This document shows positions 5,168 to 11,780 of a stretch of 11,780 bases of DNA, in pieces. Below the pieces are notes generated by a model. That model was not told the DNA's origin. It saw nothing but the letters and a program-made list of their open reading frames with translations, and searched no databases. The DNA is from an uncultured Eubacteriales bacterium (GTDB taxonomy: Bacteria; Bacillota; Clostridia; Oscillospirales; CAG-272), in NCBI GenBank assembly GCA_902462015.1, contig CABPZV010000052.1, positions 1-11,780 of the forward strand, given 5' to 3'. Each line of letters begins with the position of its first letter. Position 1 is the first letter of the stretch. The position numbers were made by a program, and so were the translations under genes.

Positions 5168-6802
5168 ATGAAATTTAAACACAGCAAAAAATACATAAAG
5201 AAAAGAAAACGACGATTATCTATAACTTGTGCTCTTCTTTTTGTTTTACTGTCGGCTGTTTGTATATTTGGATTTTTCATAATAAACAAAAATACTGTAA
5301 TCACAGTGTCAGTAAACGGAATGGAAATTGGAGTTATAGAGGATTCTGAAATTTTTGCATTGACTGATACTGTTAATGATATATATTCTTCTTTGAATGA
5401 AAGTTTCGGAGAAAAATACAGCAGGCAGATCGAGCTTTCCTTTTCTGAAAAGACAGTAATAGGAAGTAACAAGGAAAAGCTTCAGGTAATTACAGCGGAG
5501 GACGGGGAGAATTTAGTTGTAAAATACGATGACAGGGTTTCCTTTTCATACTCTGTTATGCTGAATGGTAAAGTGGTAGCTGATGTTGCTGATACCAGCT
5601 CTGCAGAAAACGCGTTTTTGAAGGCGGAAACTGAATTAAAAGAAGTTATCTCTGAATTAGATTCTGAAATAACTGAAATCAGAAGTGCTAATCAAATTAA
5701 TTTTACCCGGCGGATTGCCCCGTGTGAAATGATTATTGACAGTGAAGTATTTTATAATATGCTTTGCGGAGAAACTGGTATAAATCATGCTCATCCTGCG
5801 GCGTCACAAATAGCTGAAAGTCAAAGCACCTCACGGTCATATAAAGATGAAGCAAACATATATTATACGTCCGTTCTTGAAGCTGTCGAAGAGACTGACG
5901 GAAATGAGGAAATTGAAATAATACCTTTTGAAGCTGCCGGCAGCGCGGAACCCCCTGAGGTCGGAGAATCTGAGACACAGACTAAGGAAGCAGACGGTAA
6001 TGGGAGCAAAGATGTAAGCGATGAGGTTTTAGCTTATAGCGAATCCGAAGAGGAGGGATATTCCGGGGATGAGCCGGATTCTGCACCGGTAAATTATTAT
6101 GAAAATTCAGACATTGCGTCCCTGCTGAGATTTACAGTAATTTATTATGAAGCTGTGTATGAAAGCATAGACAATGAAGTTATCTATGAAGAGACTGATG
6201 AAAGGTATAGCGGCTATACGTTTGAACTTCAGAAAGGCTCATGCGGAGTTCGTCTTGCAGAATATGTCGTTGAACGGACCGGCAGTGAGGAAGTCCGTAC
6301 GGAGTTATCATCTGAAGAGATTATATCTCCGCAGACTGCTGTCATAATGGTAGGAACCCGTGAATATGATGAGCCCGGTACTGTAACAGGCGAAATGATA
6401 TGGCCTATCGAAACGGAAGGAATGCTTGTTTCCTCGCTGTTCGGGGATGTGCGCGGAGAATATGATGAAAATACGGGGTCTCATTTAGGGATAGATTTGC
6501 AGGGATACAGCGGCGATCTCGTGTGGGCAGCGGACGGCGGCATTGTAACATATACTGGTTATTTAAAAACATATGGAAACCTGATAATTATCGATCACGG
6601 CAATGGTTTATATACATATTATGCTCATTTGTCAGATTATGCAGTTAAGGAAGGTGATGCAGTAAGCCGGGGGAGGGTTATAGGCTATGTAGGAGCCACC
6701 GGTACTGTTACGAACTATCACCTGCATTTTGAAATACGTAGGGGAGATGAGTCTGTCGATCCTCTTATCTTCCTTCCCGAAATTGTACTGCATTTTTGGT
6801 AA
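5168..6802 (+). CDS. Membrane-anchored M23 family (LytM-type) peptidoglycan endopeptidase
   Basis: A 544-aa protein predicted to cut peptide cross-links in peptidoglycan from the outer face of the membrane. A very basic N-terminus (KKYIKKRKRR) precedes a single TM/signal-anchor (about 17-40). Next comes an extracytoplasmic region of unknown fold (about 45-210) and an acidic, Glu/Ser-rich linker (about 237-305). A segment at about 315-398 has the position and character of a G5-like domain (low certainty). The C-terminal M23 domain spans about 410-535. Catalytic residues are complete: HLGID (H439, D443), YAHLS (H487) and HLHFE (H518, H520), matching the LytM Zn ligands H210, D214 and H293 and catalytic H260 and H291. 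The ATG at 5168 has SD GGAG 9 nt upstream; an in-frame TTG at 5150 lies before that SD and is rejected. The gene stands alone, converging on comM. Confidence 0.92.
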   Translation: MKFKHSKKYIKKRKRRLSITCALLFVLLSAVCIFGFFIINKNTVITVSVNGMEIGVIEDSEIFALTDTVNDIYSSLNESFGEKYSRQIELSFSEKTVIGSNKEKLQVITAEDGENLVVKYDDRVSFSYSVMLNGKVVADVADTSSAENAFLKAETELKEVISELDSEITEIRSANQINFTRRIAPCEMIIDSEVFYNMLCGETGINHAHPAASQIAESQSTSRSYKDEANIYYTSVLEAVEETDGNEEIEIIPFEAAGSAEPPEVGESETQTKEADGNGSKDVSDEVLAYSESEEEGYSGDEPDSAPVNYYENSDIASLLRFTVIYYEAVYESIDNEVIYEETDERYSGYTFELQKGSCGVRLAEYVVERTGSEEVRTELSSEEIISPQTAVIMVGTREYDEPGTVTGEMIWPIETEGMLVSSLFGDVRGEYDENTGSHLGIDLQGYSGDLVWAADGGIVTYTGYLKTYGNLIIIDHGNGLYTYYAHLSDYAVKEGDAVSRGRVIGYVGATGTVTNYHLHFEIRRGDESVDPLIFLPEIVLHFW

Positions 6803-6812
6803 GTTTCCGATA

Positions 6813-8381
6813 TTACCAGTACGGTCTGTCAAGCGTACGGAGGTGTATTGCTTCAGCGATGTGTTCCTTTCCGATTATTGTACTCTGAGACATGTCTGCA
6901 ATGGTTCTTGCGACCCGAAGTATCCGGTCGTGTCCCCGTCCGGACAGCTGCAGTTTTTCATATGCCGCTGCTAACAGTGCGTTTGCCTCATCGGTCATTT
7001 TGCAATACCTTCGGATTTGAGCCGAAGTCATGTCTGCATTTTTATAAAGGTGAGCTGATATAACTGAACCATTGTATTCTTTATCTGTTTCTTTGCATCT
7101 TTGCTTCATAAACTCTCTTGCTGCAATAACTCTTTTTTTAATATCCGATGAGCTTTCAGACGGTTCGGCGGAGCTCATTTCCTTATAGATTATTTGAGGA
7201 ACCTCTATTTGTATATCAATTCTGTCGAGCAGCGGACCGCTGATTCTTGAAAGATATTTTTTGCGCTCAGAGTCACTGCAGGTACATTGCCTGGTATGAC
7301 ATCCGTAATATCCGCATTTACATGGATTCATAGCGCAGACGAGCATAAACCGGGACGGGAAAATGTATCGTCCGCTTGCACGGGATATTGTTATATTTCC
7401 GTCTTCGAGCGGCTGACGAAGAGTTTCTGTGACATTTTTGCTGAACTCGGGAAGCTCGTCCAGAAAAAGAACTCCGTTGTGTGAAAGAGAAATTTCACCC
7501 GGCTTAGGTATTGTGCCGCCGCCGGCGAGAGATACGGGAGACATTGTATGATGAGGAGCGCGGAACGGTCTTTGCTTTATGATTCCGCTGTCTGAAGAAA
7601 GCAGTCCGGCGACGGAATATATCTTTGAAGTTTCAAGAGCTTCTTCAAATGTCATATCAGGCAGAATAGTTGGAATCCGTTTTGCGAGCATACTTTTACC
7701 GGTACCGGGAGGTCCGATCAAAAGGATATTGTGTCCTCCCGAAACAGCCACTTCGATCGCTCTCTTTGCAAACTCCTGACCCATGACATCGGAAAAATCA
7801 GCCGTTCCAGGCTCTCCGTCCAAAGTATTGCTTACAAAGGGCTTTCGTTCTGCCGGAGTGATTTTCGTATTTCCGCACAGATGATCGACAAGTTTTCTTA
7901 AATTTTCTGAAGGATAAACTGTAATTCCGTCGGCAACGCTGGCTTCTGCCGCATTTTCGGCTGGAACATAAATATCTGTGATTCCGGCGTCCCGTGCTGC
8001 AATTACGCGCGGAAGCACTCCTCTTACAGGACGGAATTCTCCGCCGAGGGAGATTTCTCCCAGAAAAAGACTTTTTTCATTAAATCCGGTTTCGGGGATA
8101 AATCCCGAAGCTTGCAAAAGCGCAACGCAGATCGGCATATCATATCCCGACCCTTCCTTTTTACGGTCTGCGGGAGCCATATTAATTATAACTTCTCCAT
8201 CAGGAAATTCATATCCGTTGCTGCGTATTGCACTTCGTATTCTGTCTTTGGATTCTTTAACGGCAGCGTCTGGAAGGCCGACAATGTCAAAAAGCGGCAT
8301 TCTTTTCATTGTGCTGCATTCAATTGTAATGATTGTTCCGTCGATACCGGAAATGCCGGCTGTGAATAATTTAGTAAGCAT
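6813..8381 (-). CDS. comM: ComM/YifB family Mg-chelatase-like AAA+ ATPase
   Basis: A 522-aa protein of normal family length. It has an N-terminal Lon-type/ChlI domain (about 1-165; opens MLTKLFTAGISGIDG), then the Mg-chelatase AAA+ core. Visible motifs are Walker A GPPGTGKS (223-230), Walker B LFLDE (305-309), the NPCKCGYYGCH cysteine segment (352-362) with further C366 and C368, and the arginine-containing SGPLLDRID (381-389). A C-terminal YifB domain ends in HLRTLDRPYW. Established knowledge: ComM of Vibrio and Haemophilus is a hexameric helicase aiding branch migration during natural transformation; the role in Clostridia is not established. The start is the ATG with SD AAAGGA 6-7 nt upstream, matching the family N-terminus. 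An in-frame ATG at 8406-8408 (MKINYKGTK extension) has a poor SD. Only 10 bp separate its stop from that of the convergent M23 gene. Confidence 0.94.
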   Translation of the reverse strand: MLTKLFTAGISGIDGTIITIECSTMKRMPLFDIVGLPDAAVKESKDRIRSAIRSNGYEFPDGEVIINMAPADRKKEGSGYDMPICVALLQASGFIPETGFNEKSLFLGEISLGGEFRPVRGVLPRVIAARDAGITDIYVPAENAAEASVADGITVYPSENLRKLVDHLCGNTKITPAERKPFVSNTLDGEPGTADFSDVMGQEFAKRAIEVAVSGGHNILLIGPPGTGKSMLAKRIPTILPDMTFEEALETSKIYSVAGLLSSDSGIIKQRPFRAPHHTMSPVSLAGGGTIPKPGEISLSHNGVLFLDELPEFSKNVTETLRQPLEDGNITISRASGRYIFPSRFMLVCAMNPCKCGYYGCHTRQCTCSDSERKKYLSRISGPLLDRIDIQIEVPQIIYKEMSSAEPSESSSDIKKRVIAAREFMKQRCKETDKEYNGSVISAHLYKNADMTSAQIRRYCKMTDEANALLAAAYEKLQLSGRGHDRILRVARTIADMSQSTIIGKEHIAEAIHLRTLDRPYW

Positions 8382-8429
8382 TTTTGTTCCTTTATAGTTA
8401 ATTTTCATAACGTTCCAAAGTTTATAACT

Positions 8430-8458
8430 ATTATATATTATAAATATACAAATTTCAA
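8430..8458 (-). promoter_or_regulatory. Sigma-A-type promoter for comM
   Basis: On the minus strand, -35 TTGAAA (complement of 8453-8458) and -10 TATAAT (complement of 8430-8435) are 17 nt apart. Transcription would start near 8423, about 40 nt before the comM ATG. It lies immediately past the terminator of the upstream cluster, so comM is its own unit. Confidence 0.85.
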
Positions 8459-8462
8459 CTGC

Positions 8463-8516
8463 AAAAATAAAAAAAGCAGATACCGACCTGCAGAAAAACT
8501 GCAGATACGGTTCTGC
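8463..8516 (-). terminator. Rho-independent terminator of the three-gene cluster
   Basis: On the minus strand a stem is built from GCAGA/TCTGC, ACCG/CGGT and CTGCAG/CTGCAG with small internal loops and a TTTTT loop. It is followed by TTTTTTTATTTTT. It starts 7 nt after the stop of the last gene in the cluster. Confidence 0.85.
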
Positions 8517-8522
8517 CATGGC

Positions 8523-9071
8523 TTAATTATCAATACGGCCGGAAAGAAGCAGAATCCCGAGAATTATCAGGAGAAGCTCATCGCATGATTTACCGGATGA
8601 TTTTTCTCCCAGAAGTATAATAATAAGAGTTGTTAGAATTATGTCATCGATAGGAGGCGCCTGCTCAATGAATGACTGAAAATCGAAAATTCCTCTATCT
8701 TCTTTGTGATCTCTGTCCGGCTTTCTAAAGCGCAGCCTGTCTGAGCCTATTTGTGGCAGTCCGCCCCGGCCGTATCGTTCATCATCTGCCGGGTAAATGC
8801 CTATTTCATCTGGGATATAAGGTTCCCCGTTATACGTCACTGTACGGACTTCCCCGTCTGTAGGTCTGTTTGACTGATGTGAAACTTCGGTGTGTATCTC
8901 ATTTTTTTCTTTTTTATTCCGACCTTCACGCGCTGAAATGTATAATGTGCCGCTGTATGAAGGAGGCGGAACGGGCTCCTGAAAATTAGGCCGTGCTATA
9001 GATTCTGATTTATCATATCCGGTTCCGGAGTTGAAATCTCTTCCGCGTCTTGAAAAATTTCGGCTGTACAA
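8523..9071 (-). CDS. Hypothetical protein with hydrophobic C-terminus, third gene of small-protein cluster
   Basis: 182 aa; not recognised. The N-terminus is Arg/Ser/Gly-rich (YSRNFSRRGRDF), the middle is polar, Pro- and Asp/Arg-rich and probably disordered, and the C-terminus has two short hydrophobic stretches separated by a charged turn (about residues 143-180; IILTTLIIILL and LLLIILGILLL). They could form a membrane hairpin or an amphipathic oligomerisation helix pair. The start is TTG (9069-9071), 8 nt after a perfect AGGAGG (complement of 9080-9085). The longer frame back to 9143 would overlap the upstream gene and has no SD. The gap to the upstream stop is 28 nt and the terminator follows directly, so it is last in the operon. 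Confidence 0.75.
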   Translation of the reverse strand: MYSRNFSRRGRDFNSGTGYDKSESIARPNFQEPVPPPSYSGTLYISAREGRNKKEKNEIHTEVSHQSNRPTDGEVRTVTYNGEPYIPDEIGIYPADDERYGRGGLPQIGSDRLRFRKPDRDHKEDRGIFDFQSFIEQAPPIDDIILTTLIIILLGEKSSGKSCDELLLIILGILLLSGRIDN

Positions 9072-9099
9072 ATAGCTCACCTCCTGTTTTTCGCGCCGC

Positions 9100-9507
9100 T
9101 CATAAATTTCCAAGCAGCTTGCCGATGTCGGCGATTTTAGCAAGCTGCAGAAGCTTCAGGATTGTATCCACCATATTGCTTCGTTCGGAGTTTAAATAAG
9201 GTTTAAGTGCAATGAGCAGCTTTTCTCTGTTTGCTGCGGCCTCCTTGTCAGCAAATAAAGAGGCTGCCGGAAATGCCGATGCTGCTTCTGTCTTGTTTTC
9301 ATTTCCGTCATTATGGCTGATGACATTTTCAAATATTTTTGATACTTTTTCTTGGGTGTCGTCCGGATTTTGCTGAGCGGAGCTGCCCGTTTCTGTTATT
9401 CCGCCGTTGCCCATTAAATTTCTGGCAATTTTAAGTACATTATTCATGGCTTCCGGATCACTCATGATTCCTGATATCATTTCGCTGTAATCTGCGTTAT
9501 TTGCCAA
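9100..9507 (-). CDS. Hypothetical helical protein, second gene of small-protein cluster
   Basis: 135 aa; not recognised by function. It has an N-terminal helix-rich block (SEMISGIMSDPEAMNNV, up to about 35), an Asn/Gly/Ala-rich low-complexity middle (about 35-85), and a C-terminal helical block (EKLLIALKPYLNSERSNMVD and LKLLQLAKIADIGKLLGNL). There is no TM segment or signal peptide and no catalytic motif. The block with an 'L+PYL..R...D....LLQLA' pattern looks familiar from hypothetical proteins of Clostridia, but that is recollection without a name. The start is TTG (9505-9507), 7 nt after AAAGGAGGG (complement of 9515-9523). It overlaps the end of the upstream gene by 11 nt, suggesting coupled translation. 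Confidence 0.8.
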   Translation of the reverse strand: MANNADYSEMISGIMSDPEAMNNVLKIARNLMGNGGITETGSSAQQNPDDTQEKVSKIFENVISHNDGNENKTEAASAFPAASLFADKEAAANREKLLIALKPYLNSERSNMVDTILKLLQLAKIADIGKLLGNL

Positions 9508-9772
9508 AATTATTCCCTCCTTTATCAGACTTTATTGATTTCATTATTTCTGATATTGCAGATTCGTCAGCCGAAGCAATCATGCGGCTGACTTCTGACG
9601 GATTCATTGTCGCAAGCTTGCGTTTGATAAAGCCTGTATTTTTAGATAACGATTCAGCCTGCTTATCGTTCATACCGGACGCAGCGGCAATTTTGCGTAT
9701 GATATTGCTCATTGTTTCGTCATCAAGATTACGCAGCTTAGAGAGTGCGTCGCGGTCAATTTCGTATCCCAT
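9497..9772 (-). CDS. Hypothetical small helical protein, first gene of small-protein cluster
   Basis: 91 aa; not recognised. It is charged and predicted all-helical, soluble, with no Cys and no TM. Two blocks, LRNLDDETMSNIIRKIAAASG and LATMNPSEVSRMIASADES, have a similar hydrophobic rhythm and may be a duplicated helical motif. The start is ATG at 9770-9772 with SD AGGAAGG 8 nt upstream; an earlier in-frame ATG (9791-9793) lies before that SD and is rejected. It overlaps the next gene by 11 nt, and all three genes of the cluster precede a single terminator. Function is unknown. Confidence 0.8.
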   Translation of the reverse strand: MGYEIDRDALSKLRNLDDETMSNIIRKIAAASGMNDKQAESLSKNTGFIKRKLATMNPSEVSRMIASADESAISEIMKSIKSDKGGNNFGK

Positions 9773-9911
9773 AAGGTCATCCTTCCTATGCATGAAATAA
9801 ATATTGTTAAGTAATAATACTGTTCAATGATTATTTTATGCTTTATAATCTGATATGTTCATCATAACCGAAGATATTATAAAAAAATCATATGTTAGAA
9901 GGTATTACAGT
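9773..9911. promoter_or_regulatory. Divergent promoter region between the small-protein cluster and the phosphoesterase gene
   Basis: 139 bp, AT-rich. On the minus strand TTGAAC (complement of 9822-9827) has a weak ATATTT 17 nt downstream (complement of 9799-9804). On the + strand TATAAT lies at 9844-9849 with no good -35. The region must drive both units, but exact promoters are uncertain. Confidence 0.4.
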
Positions 9912-10457
9912 ATGAAAGAAAATGGAAAGACTAAAATTATAGTTTTCTCTGATTCTCACGGATCTTCAGCTCTTATGCTGAAAACGGCTGAGCTTTACAG
10001 ATACAGCGCCGATTATTTTATTTTTTTAGGCGACGGTCTTAGAGATGCTGAAAAAATCCGCGATTTGACTGATAAGCCGCTGATAACTGTGTCCGGAAAT
10101 TGTGACAGCTTTTTTCCTTCTGCTTTGGTTCAGAAAGCACCGCCATCCTGCGTCCTCAGTCTTGAGTGTGTATCCTTGCTTGTCTGTCACGGTCATACGT
10201 TTAATGTAAAATACAGTCTTGATGCTTTGATATCGGCGGCAAGGGAAAGGTCTGCCGATATCGCACTTTTCGGACATACTCATTTGCCGTATGAAGAATA
10301 TATCGCAACAGATAGCGGGACGGAAAAGCCAATTTGGCTTTTTAATCCCGGAAGTATAGCTAAACCCAGAGAGGGAAAGCCTTCCTATGGTATTATCGAT
10401 ATATTTTTAAAAGACGGAAAACGCAGCGTACTCCTGTCGCATGGTACAGCCGGCTGA
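9912..10457 (+). CDS. YfcE/MJ0936-type calcineurin-like metallophosphoesterase
   Basis: 181-aa cytosolic phosphodiesterase of the Metallophos_2 group. The dinuclear metal-site motifs are complete: DSH (D14, H16), GD (D41), GNCD (N63), CHGH (H93) and GHTH (H122, H124), plus the family NPGS (145-148). The length is typical. The natural substrate in vivo is unknown for most members; characterised relatives hydrolyse bis-pNPP and other phosphodiesters. The start ATG has SD AGAAGG with 9 nt spacing. An in-frame upstream ATG at 9855 overlaps the predicted transcription start and lies before the SD, so it is rejected. It is followed 51 bp later by a hypothetical membrane protein gene on the same strand, probably co-transcribed. 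Confidence 0.9.
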   Translation: MKENGKTKIIVFSDSHGSSALMLKTAELYRYSADYFIFLGDGLRDAEKIRDLTDKPLITVSGNCDSFFPSALVQKAPPSCVLSLECVSLLVCHGHTFNVKYSLDALISAARERSADIALFGHTHLPYEEYIATDSGTEKPIWLFNPGSIAKPREGKPSYGIIDIFLKDGKRSVLLSHGTAG

Positions 10458-10508
10458 TTTTGTTTCTGTTCCGCTTACTGTTTAGTTAATGAGAAAGGTG
10501 GTATATAA

Positions 10509-11093
10509 ATGGAACCCTATATATCTTATATTCCGAAACGCAGGGGAAAAGCACATATATTTGTTCCCTTGATTCTTTTTATTCTTGGCTTTACGGCTAT
10601 GCTGACTTCTGTTGCACAGCCGCAGGTCCGGATGCCGCTTCAATTGATCTGTCTTATTTTCGTTGTCGCGGGAATACAGCTTACGACCCGGTTTGCTTTA
10701 TGCTTTTATGAATACGCTGTCTATATATCTTCGGACGGCACATATGAGCTTCGCGTTACAAAACTGCAGGGAAAATACCGTACTGTAGTGTGCAAAGCGC
10801 CGATGCACAGAGCAGTAGCGTTATCAGCGGAAAAAAAGCCGGATTTTTCAAGCTATAGTAAAAACATTCCGATTTACTCGTTCTGTGTAAATATGTTTGC
10901 CGAAAGTACAATTACACTTCTCTTTGACCGAACCGTTTCGGAGGATGCCGGCAATATCTTGTCGGGAGATGGAAAATCACAGTCGGCTTACGCAGCGGTC
11001 AAGCTTGAATCTGATGGAGAATTTTCAAAAGAGCTTTTCTCTCTTGCCGGCAAAGGAAAAATAGGGTCGGATAATAAAATTGTTTTAAGTTAA
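10509..11093 (+). CDS. Hypothetical two-TM membrane protein with cytosolic C-terminal domain
   Basis: 194 aa; function not recognised. A short basic N-terminus (PKRRGKAH) precedes two TM helices (about 17-36 and 43-65). A ~130-residue, beta-rich-looking soluble part follows (EYAVYISSDGTYELRVTKLQ onward). The topology, a pair of TMs followed by a soluble strand-rich domain, resembles bacterial PH-like membrane proteins, but that is only a resemblance. The start ATG follows AGAAAGG with 10 nt spacing. No promoter is seen in the 51-bp gap after the phosphoesterase, so it is probably the second gene of that unit. Transcription would end at the terminator at 11230-11280. Confidence 0.75.
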   Translation: MEPYISYIPKRRGKAHIFVPLILFILGFTAMLTSVAQPQVRMPLQLICLIFVVAGIQLTTRFALCFYEYAVYISSDGTYELRVTKLQGKYRTVVCKAPMHRAVALSAEKKPDFSSYSKNIPIYSFCVNMFAESTITLLFDRTVSEDAGNILSGDGKSQSAYAAVKLESDGEFSKELFSLAGKGKIGSDNKIVLS

Positions 11094-11229
11094 AAGAAAA
11101 TTGATAGTCGGCATGGGAATAAGATCGTGAGAGAAAAATATTACTTGATAGCTTTGCTAAAATTCATATAAGTAAGTACAGGCTCACCGGACAGCTGATT
11201 GTTTATAATGCAATTATTTTTAGGTTATA

Positions 11230-11280
11230 ATATAATAAAGCATCCCGAAAAATAAATTTTTTCGGGATGCTTTATTATAT
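11230..11280. terminator. Bidirectional rho-independent terminator
   Basis: A 23-bp perfect stem (11230-11252 with 11258-11280) and a 5-nt TAAAT loop, centred on CATCCCG/CGGGATG with A/T tracts on both sides. It lies between convergent genes and can serve both. The stop codon of the minus-strand gene (TAA, 11277-11275) is inside the stem. The 136 bp between 11094 and 11229 hold nothing else I can identify. Confidence 0.9.
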
Positions 11281-11780
11281 GTATTTTCTTTCGATACTTT
11301 CGTTTATTTTACTGATAAAATTAAGAGTGACTGCAAACCAGATAATATATAATGCAAGATCAATTATCCAATATTGCTGCCATAGATACAGGCAGGCAGA
11401 ATATACTGTCGAGTCAACAGAGCAGATTATTCCGGATACTGACCAGGCAATGCATAATCTTCTGAGCGCTCTTTTTTGATTCTGATCTCTGATTATAATA
11501 CTTTCAAGCTCATTGTGCCTGCTGATTCCGGTGTGCTCGTTAATTATTCGCAGCAGCAGTGACATAATGAGAATGATAAGCACACACATTACGGCAGAAT
11601 TTATGCCGGAGAGAACAATATATTTTTTAAACATGTAATAAGCTTCAACGCTTTTCGATATTCCGAGATAATAATATTTTGATGCAAAATATCGTCCGTA
11701 AAATTCTGAAGCTGTTGCCGAAGCTCCGAATATTGCCGCGCATACCGAAACCCAAAAGTTTGGTTTTACATATTTTCTCA
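11275..11780 (-). CDS. Hypothetical polytopic membrane protein, 5' end at or beyond the window edge
   Basis: The minus-strand frame stays open from the stop at 11275 to the last base, giving at least 167 residues. The edge codon is NTG followed by AGA AAA TAT, so the start could be exactly one base outside the window. About four hydrophobic segments are visible: near the N-terminus (WVSVCAAIFGASATA), then VMCVLIILIMSLLLRI, IAWSVSGIICSV and WIIDLALYIIWFAVTL. The last two are separated by a short Trp/Tyr-rich turn. A charged loop (HNELESIIIRDQNQKRALRR) lies between TM2 and TM3. An internal ATG (11632-11634) would give a shorter 119-aa product, but it has no SD and would discard the first hydrophobic segment. 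No family recognised. Confidence 0.65.
   Translation of the reverse strand, partial: RKYVKPNFWVSVCAAIFGASATASEFYGRYFASKYYYLGISKSVEAYYMFKKYIVLSGINSAVMCVLIILIMSLLLRIINEHTGISRHNELESIIIRDQNQKRALRRLCIAWSVSGIICSVDSTVYSACLYLWQQYWIIDLALYIIWFAVTLNFISKINESIERKYI

Noticed and set aside
7978..8397. Plus-strand 139-codon frame opposite comM
   Set aside because: Antisense shadow of a well-conserved gene; no SD or family resemblance.
1..11780. CRISPR array, tRNA, rRNA, transposase or phage genes
   Set aside because: No regularly spaced repeats, RNA gene signatures or transposase/integrase motifs were seen on either strand.

Overview
The window reads as chromosome of a low-to-mid GC Gram-positive anaerobe, most likely an uncultured Clostridia (Bacillota). 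The reasons are AT-rich intergenic regions with textbook TTGAAA-N17-TATAAT promoters, strong SD sequences (AGGAGG and AGAAAGG), UUG starts, a clostridial-type TadA, an EF-G-II paralogue, and an M23 peptidase with a membrane anchor. Taxonomy is inference; there is no rRNA or tRNA gene here.

Left part (1-4920, nearly all minus strand). An elongation factor G paralogue runs off the left edge, so only its first ~593 residues are present. It has a consensus promoter and an unusually long leader of about 325 nt. Upstream of it, a translationally coupled pair, tadA (tRNA A34 deaminase) followed by a TIGR01212 radical SAM protein (YtqA/YhcC/MnmL type), ends in a hairpin terminator. Both genes plausibly act on the tRNA wobble position. 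The ~350 bp between tadA and the next gene is the most unusual part. It holds two ~37 bp direct repeats, a 10-bp hairpin, and a compact ~160 nt segment that folds into several strong stems. Five G-U wobble pairs in those stems indicate that the + strand is the RNA strand. An 11-bp direct repeat brackets the structured segment, and one copy overlaps the last codons of a CPBP-family membrane protease gene, which looks like a small insertion at that gene's stop codon.

Middle (4921-8520). A plus-strand gene for a membrane-anchored M23 endopeptidase, driven by a consensus promoter, converges with a minus-strand comM/yifB AAA+ gene with only 10 bp between stop codons. comM has its own promoter.

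Right part (8463-11780). A minus-strand three-gene cluster of unrecognised small proteins (91, 135 and 182 aa) has strong SDs, two UUG starts and its own terminator. Diverging from it are a YfcE/MJ0936-type phosphoesterase and a two-TM hypothetical protein. A 23-bp perfect bidirectional terminator separates these from a minus-strand polytopic membrane protein cut by the right edge.
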